64,000 nucleotides of DNA from Crossaster papposus (lineage: Eukaryota > Echinodermata > Asteroidea > Velatida > Solasteridae): positions 154,501 through 218,500 of the forward strand of contig JBAIAA010000252.1 in the NCBI GenBank assembly GCA_037893245.1. Reading direction: 5' to 3'. Within the stretch, counting starts at the first letter, position 1. The number at the start of each line of letters is the position of its first letter. The position numbers were made by a program, and so were the translations under genes. Positions 59,760 to 64,000 of this stretch are shown piece after piece. Below the pieces are notes generated by a model. The model made no database searches and was not told where the DNA came from. It saw nothing but the letters and a program-made list of their open reading frames with translations.

Positions 59760-62700
59760 CTAAATGACTATACCCTGATACTGTGGGTCAGTGCCACTGT
59801 AGTGAATCAGCTGATACTGTGTTGTGGGCAGGTCACTGAGCTGGGTAGCAGTGAGCTGAGTGGAGGGTGTTGCATCTTTGACGGCAGGTCTGGCATTTAG
59901 GTCATTGCAGACGCCAAGTGAGTGATAGACCATGCTGCGGAGTTCATCACATCCTTGCTGCTGGGACCTCCCACTGTCTCCTGAAATAAAAGTAAAGTAT
60001 TTGTTTTTTACATTAGTTGGAATGCCAATCTGGTCTATAGGGGGGTTCAGAGTTCAGACTATATAAACAGTATGTGTACTATTATCCGCTCAAAGTGACT
60101 TTCTTTTGATCCATCTAAATTTCAAACTGAAAGAGGTAATTTGATATGGTTTTAGTAGAGTAGTGGCTTTTCAGGAAAAGCAATTATGCTTGTGACATTC
60201 AGACATGCCTACTTTTTGCTGTAAGTTGTTGGGTACCTTCCGAGGTTTCAGCGAGGATGGATTGAGGCGCCTCTGGGCTGCAAGTCATCTCAACTGTCAC
60301 GGCCTGCTCCATATTGTTGCAGGAACCAGGCTGCCGTGGCTTGATGTGTTGGGGAGAGTTGTCTGTGGATTCCTGTTTTGCCTTGATCTCGCTCAGCTCC
60401 AGGGCCACAGCAAAGGGATCAGAATCCGCGGCGGACTGGTGCTGAGGTTGGTGGTACACCTGCTGTTGCTGTTGCTGATGTTGTTGCTGTTGCTGCCGCT
60501 GTTGCTGCTGCTGTTGTTGCTGTTGTTGCTGTTGTTGTTGCAGCTGTTGGAGCTGTTGCTGCTGCAGCTGTTGCTGCTGCAGCTGAGCTTGTTGGAGTAG
60601 CTGCAATTGATCTTGCTGCTGCTGCTGGTTAATCAACCCCAGTGTTGTGGTCACAGCTGTGTTGTTGCAGTTCATGTTGGCGACAGCTTGCTGCTGCACT
60701 CCGTTGGCAGCATTACTGAAGATTATTTTGTTCTGGTCAGCTTGATCTTTGCAGGTGTCATTTTCCATGTTCTGGACAATCTGCCACATATTTGGGATGT
60801 TAGTGGTGTTGGAGTCGGCTCCCCATGTCTGGTACACATCTCGCCCGATTGACTGATTGGAATGACATCCAACGTCGTCGTCGGCGGCTTGGGATAGGTA
60901 GATCATCTTGCCATTAGGGAGAATGGCTGCTGTTGGTGTCTGCTGCTGATAGACCTGGGTGGGTGAGTAGACTACGGGGATGTTGGATGGACCCATGGGA
61001 GAGAAGCTTCCCCTGGTTGGGCTGAAGTAGTTGTAAGGACTGTGGCGAGCGCTACGGTGCTGCTGAGCGAGTTGGTTGTGTCCTGGAAAGGGCTGCCAGT
61101 TGGCCTGATGGGTATTGACCCCCAAAGGCTGGCGCCGTTGATATGTTGGGCTGCTCAATTGGCGCTTGAGTGGGGTGAGACGTTTGGGGGGCTTATCGTT
61201 GGGGTCGTAGCTTTCATTGATGGACCAGAAACTGCCCTTACGAGGTGCCAACTTGCCGTCGGTGTCTTCAGCGCGCCGGGACTTGAAGCAGGGAGTTGTG
61301 AGGGCATGCCGCACAGAACTCTGTTGAAGGGGAAGATGGAAGGTTTTGAGGAACTTGTCATGAATTGCAAGTTAATCGTAAGTCACTCGAAAGTCGTCCA
61401 GTCCCAAGTCAAACTAACAAACTAGATTAACTTTCATAAATGCATTCCTTATAACCCTTGTTGGTCTTGAGCCACTCACAGTGAATATAAACTGCTTTTA
61501 TTATGTACTGTATTTTTACAGATTCATATGTCAATAAAATGTTAGAATGGAAAGTGCAGACCAAAAAAACCCAAAACGAATTAAAACAAAAAATCCAATT
61601 ATGTGAAATACTTACCATCCAGCTTTTTTTCCTATTTGGATTCATGCGCAGGTAATATGGATAGCAACATCTGCAGAGATATAATAAGATTATATATTTT
61701 TTAATGGTTTTAAAAAATGATTTTGAAAATACCCAATGTGTCCTAGTATTATAAAGTCACAAGCTATTTAAATAAAATGTGACAAAGGCATACTTTCGTT
61801 CCTGTTCCATTGTTACTAATGATATTGTTATGCCTGGACTCACCACAATATGCAGGGAAATAGCCATGCTTTAATTGATCTCTGCTAGGAATGTATAATA
61901 ATGATCATACACTAAAGGAGTAGATTTGTCTTTGATTACAGTCTGGAGGTTTGACTCACTCTAACCCATCGTAGACCTCACAAGGTTGCATCTCCTTTCG
62001 TTCTGTCACCCGGAACACCTCCATGATCTGCTGCACTAGGCCCACATTGGGTTTCTCGTAGGTCAGCGGAGTAATTGTCTGCTTGAAGAAGTTCTCCTTC
62101 GGAGTGTTGCTAGAAGAGCGTCCTCGAGGCCGAGGAAGAATAACTCGTCTGCCAGTTCTGCAGGGTCGGGCCAGGTTGTAGGCATTGGCATTTGCCTGCA
62201 TTGGGGCAAGCTGCAATATTTGTAAAATCCACCAAAGCAGAATTCAAATAGCTTTTTGGAGAGCAAGCAGTACATTTGGTTTTGACAACAGAGCAAAGTA
62301 AATTTCAATTTTTTGTGTGAATTCAATGGCAGTTCCTAATTTAATTGCCTTGCTAAAAATATAACAAAGCTTATCATAAATTGCTAATGCGAATGTTTAA
62401 TGAACTCCGGCTATTTTTTTATTTTTATGAAATAATATATATTTTTGGGGTTTTTTTTGGGGGGGGGAGGTTTGGAGGGAATACGCAGCACTTTTGTATT
62501 TAAAAATGTTGCCAAATAATACGAGTCTTAAACTCTTATGCTTTAAAAAAAAAAAGATTTTCATTCAAATTATTTATAACCCCAAGTTGTATGATGATGA
62601 CAAAATAGCATGCTAAGATAAAATATTGCGTTTAGTCAGATTAATCCATAGAACTGTTCAGGGCTTGGGGCAATACAGTAACCAATGGGGTAAAACATGA

Positions 62701-63493
62701 AATACATTGTATAGAATTCGAACCTGCATTCCACTTGCAGTTTGTTGAAGAGGTACTGCAGCATAGACCACGTTGTTCATATTTCCAGAAGAGTAACCGC
62801 TGGATGCAATGTTGTTGAGAGTGGCAGTCGCACCATTCACCCGATTGGAGGAGGATAGTGTGTTGATACCAGGAAGAGCGTCGGTCACTGCCTGCTGCTG
62901 AGAGAAGGCAATGAAGGAGCTGAGACTTGCTTGGCAGACGTTTGGCTGAAGATTCCCCTCCTGGCAGTAGCTTGGGGTAGGATCAGCAATGCCATTTGAA
63001 AATACGCCCTGGTCAGGCATCACCGAGTTGCTGGTATTGGACAATGGCGGCTGGATGCTCGCTGGTGAAGACACTGGCAGGCTTGTAACGGTGGAAAGGC
63101 CCTCATCGGATGCTTCATCTTCTTGACAAGATGAATTACCACTAAGATTTTCTTGAAGACGGGGTGTGCAGAGCACTGCATCATCATAGAAGTCCGGATT
63201 CTCATTTGGCACCTCTGCAGCAGCTTGAATGACCGGCTCTGGATGAGACGCATATTCCTCTTCAACTTTGACAGTAGATTCCGCCTCTGGCGTTGTTTCC
63301 ATGGAGACTTGAGAGACCAGATGCATGACAGCGGTGCTTTGCTCATTGGTATTAGGCGAGTCGTGAGGAACTGCTGCTTTGTTTTCTTGGCTGATGACTT
63401 CTTCAGCTCTTTGGATGACAGTGGCCAGCTGGGCATCTTCTGTTTGTATTGAAGTGGCATTGTCATTTGATGTCTTTGTAACAAGTTCGTCCT
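59760..63493 (-). CDS. Divergent forkhead/winged-helix transcription factor, glutamine-rich (5' end missing)
   Basis: Five exons on the minus strand in transcription order: 62724-63493, 61960-62210, 61616-61670, 60237-61320, 59760-59980. Donors and acceptors are GT-AG, phases agree, and the stop TAG is at 59,760-59,762. This gives 792 codons plus a split first codon whose 5' exon lies beyond or near the window edge. N-terminal part is acidic, Ser/Gln-rich. A forkhead-like domain spans exons 2-4: YEKPNVGLVQQIMEVFRV, CEVYDGLE, then YPYYLRMN, then SWMSSVRHALTT (recognition helix; canonical GWxNSIRHNLS), then KGSFWSINE (canonical KGSYWTLDP). After it come basic KPPKRLTPLKR, a Pro/Ser region, and a Gln tract encoded at about 60,456-60,632. 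The C-terminus ends QYQGIVI. Likely nuclear DNA-binding regulator. FOX subclass is not recognised; the conserved Asn residues of the helix are replaced, so specificity may differ. Confidence 0.75.
60456..60632 (-). repeat. CAG/CAA-type glutamine repeat in the forkhead gene
   Basis: A stretch of mostly CAG and CAA codons (CTG/TTG on the plus strand) encodes Q runs interrupted by L, R and H, part of the coding exon 60,237-61,320. The mixture of CAG and CAA suggests partial stabilisation against slippage. The leucine-rich ORF on the opposite strand is its shadow. Confidence 0.85.
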
Positions 63494-64000
63494 CTGCAAA
63501 GAAGCATAGAGGCAAATAAAAATGTCTTAAACAAATTTACTGTGAAGATCTGCTGGCTGTAGACTAGCTTTGCAATGTAATGATACAAAATCAAGAATTT
63601 AGATGACTGTCTCTCATGAAACCTTGTACATGTAGCTTTATATAGTATAACTAACCAATGACAGCTTTGATTTATGTCTGACCTGCACATGATGCATGTG
63701 GCTGGGACATGCAGTGTGACACTTTGAGAATAGCGTGTGTTAAATGCCCAGAGTGCAGTGGGTGGGGCTTTACTGGGTCAGTCTAGTATTATTACCTCCG
63801 CCTGGATGTGCTCTAAATAATTTATATAAAAAAACATATTCCAAGAGTATTTTCATTGTTGGCTGGAACGTGACCACAGCCTTTACGACATTTTCAATGT
63901 AGGCCTAGGCCTATCATGGAAATGGATTGCAACACTTTGAAGTAGGGCCCCATCATGCCAATAGGCCTAGTCCTCTTTTTTGTTAGTTGTTCTTTTTTGG

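Noticed and set aside
60205-60600. Leucine-rich plus-strand ORF
   Set aside because: Antisense shadow of the glutamine tract in the forkhead gene.

Overview
The window is nuclear DNA of an animal. It has intron-rich genes with GT-AG introns, large conserved multidomain proteins, A+T-rich intergenic DNA and many small inverted-repeat elements. The genes (an ADAMTS2/3/14-type procollagen N-proteinase, the spliceosomal helicase DDX46, a divergent forkhead factor and a GPCR first exon) and the recurrent AGGCCT-rich words suggest a marine invertebrate. My best guess is a deuterostome such as an echinoderm or hemichordate; this is inference from style, not a proven assignment.

Layout. Positions 1-1,850 hold a foldback element with tRNA-like sequence and a roughly 350-bp direct duplication. 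Positions 1,876-13,098 are satellite DNA. An A+T-rich monomer of about 88 bp (family A) runs in one orientation from about 2,192 to 6,795 and in the opposite orientation from about 6,800 to 12,765. It is bordered and punctuated by a second tandem family of about 127 bp (family B), which keeps one orientation throughout. No gene was seen there. Positions 13,100-25,000 are a nursery of inverted-repeat (foldback or MITE-like) elements, a tRNA-derived SINE and low-complexity C tracts. The only convincing coding sequence there is the first exon of a rhodopsin-family GPCR on the minus strand (18,648-18,930).

Genes. Positions 25,997-44,512 (+) carry a complete 23-exon ADAMTS gene. My exon model gives 1,281 codons with every phase closing: signal peptide, prodomain with furin site, zinc metalloprotease, disintegrin-like domain, TSP1, Cys-rich and spacer domains, further TSP1 repeats, and a PLAC domain, with a threonine-rich mucin-like insert between TSP1-2 and TSP1-3. 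Positions 46,287-57,853 (+) carry a complete 22-exon DDX46/Prp5 gene (1,325 codons) with an expanded RS/ER N-terminus. Positions 59,760-63,493 (-) carry the last five exons seen of a convergently transcribed gene encoding a divergent forkhead/winged-helix protein with a long glutamine tract. Its 5' end lies beyond the window.

Functionally the genes are unrelated: extracellular matrix processing, pre-mRNA splicing and transcription. DDX46 and the forkhead gene face each other tail to tail across about 1.9 kb. The most unusual parts are the inverted satellite with a TTGCAT palindrome in each unit, the element at 22.2-23.0 kb whose terminal motif is reiterated internally, the fresh triplication of a DDX46 exon-intron boundary, the mucin insert in the ADAMTS, and the forkhead recognition helix with altered conserved residues.
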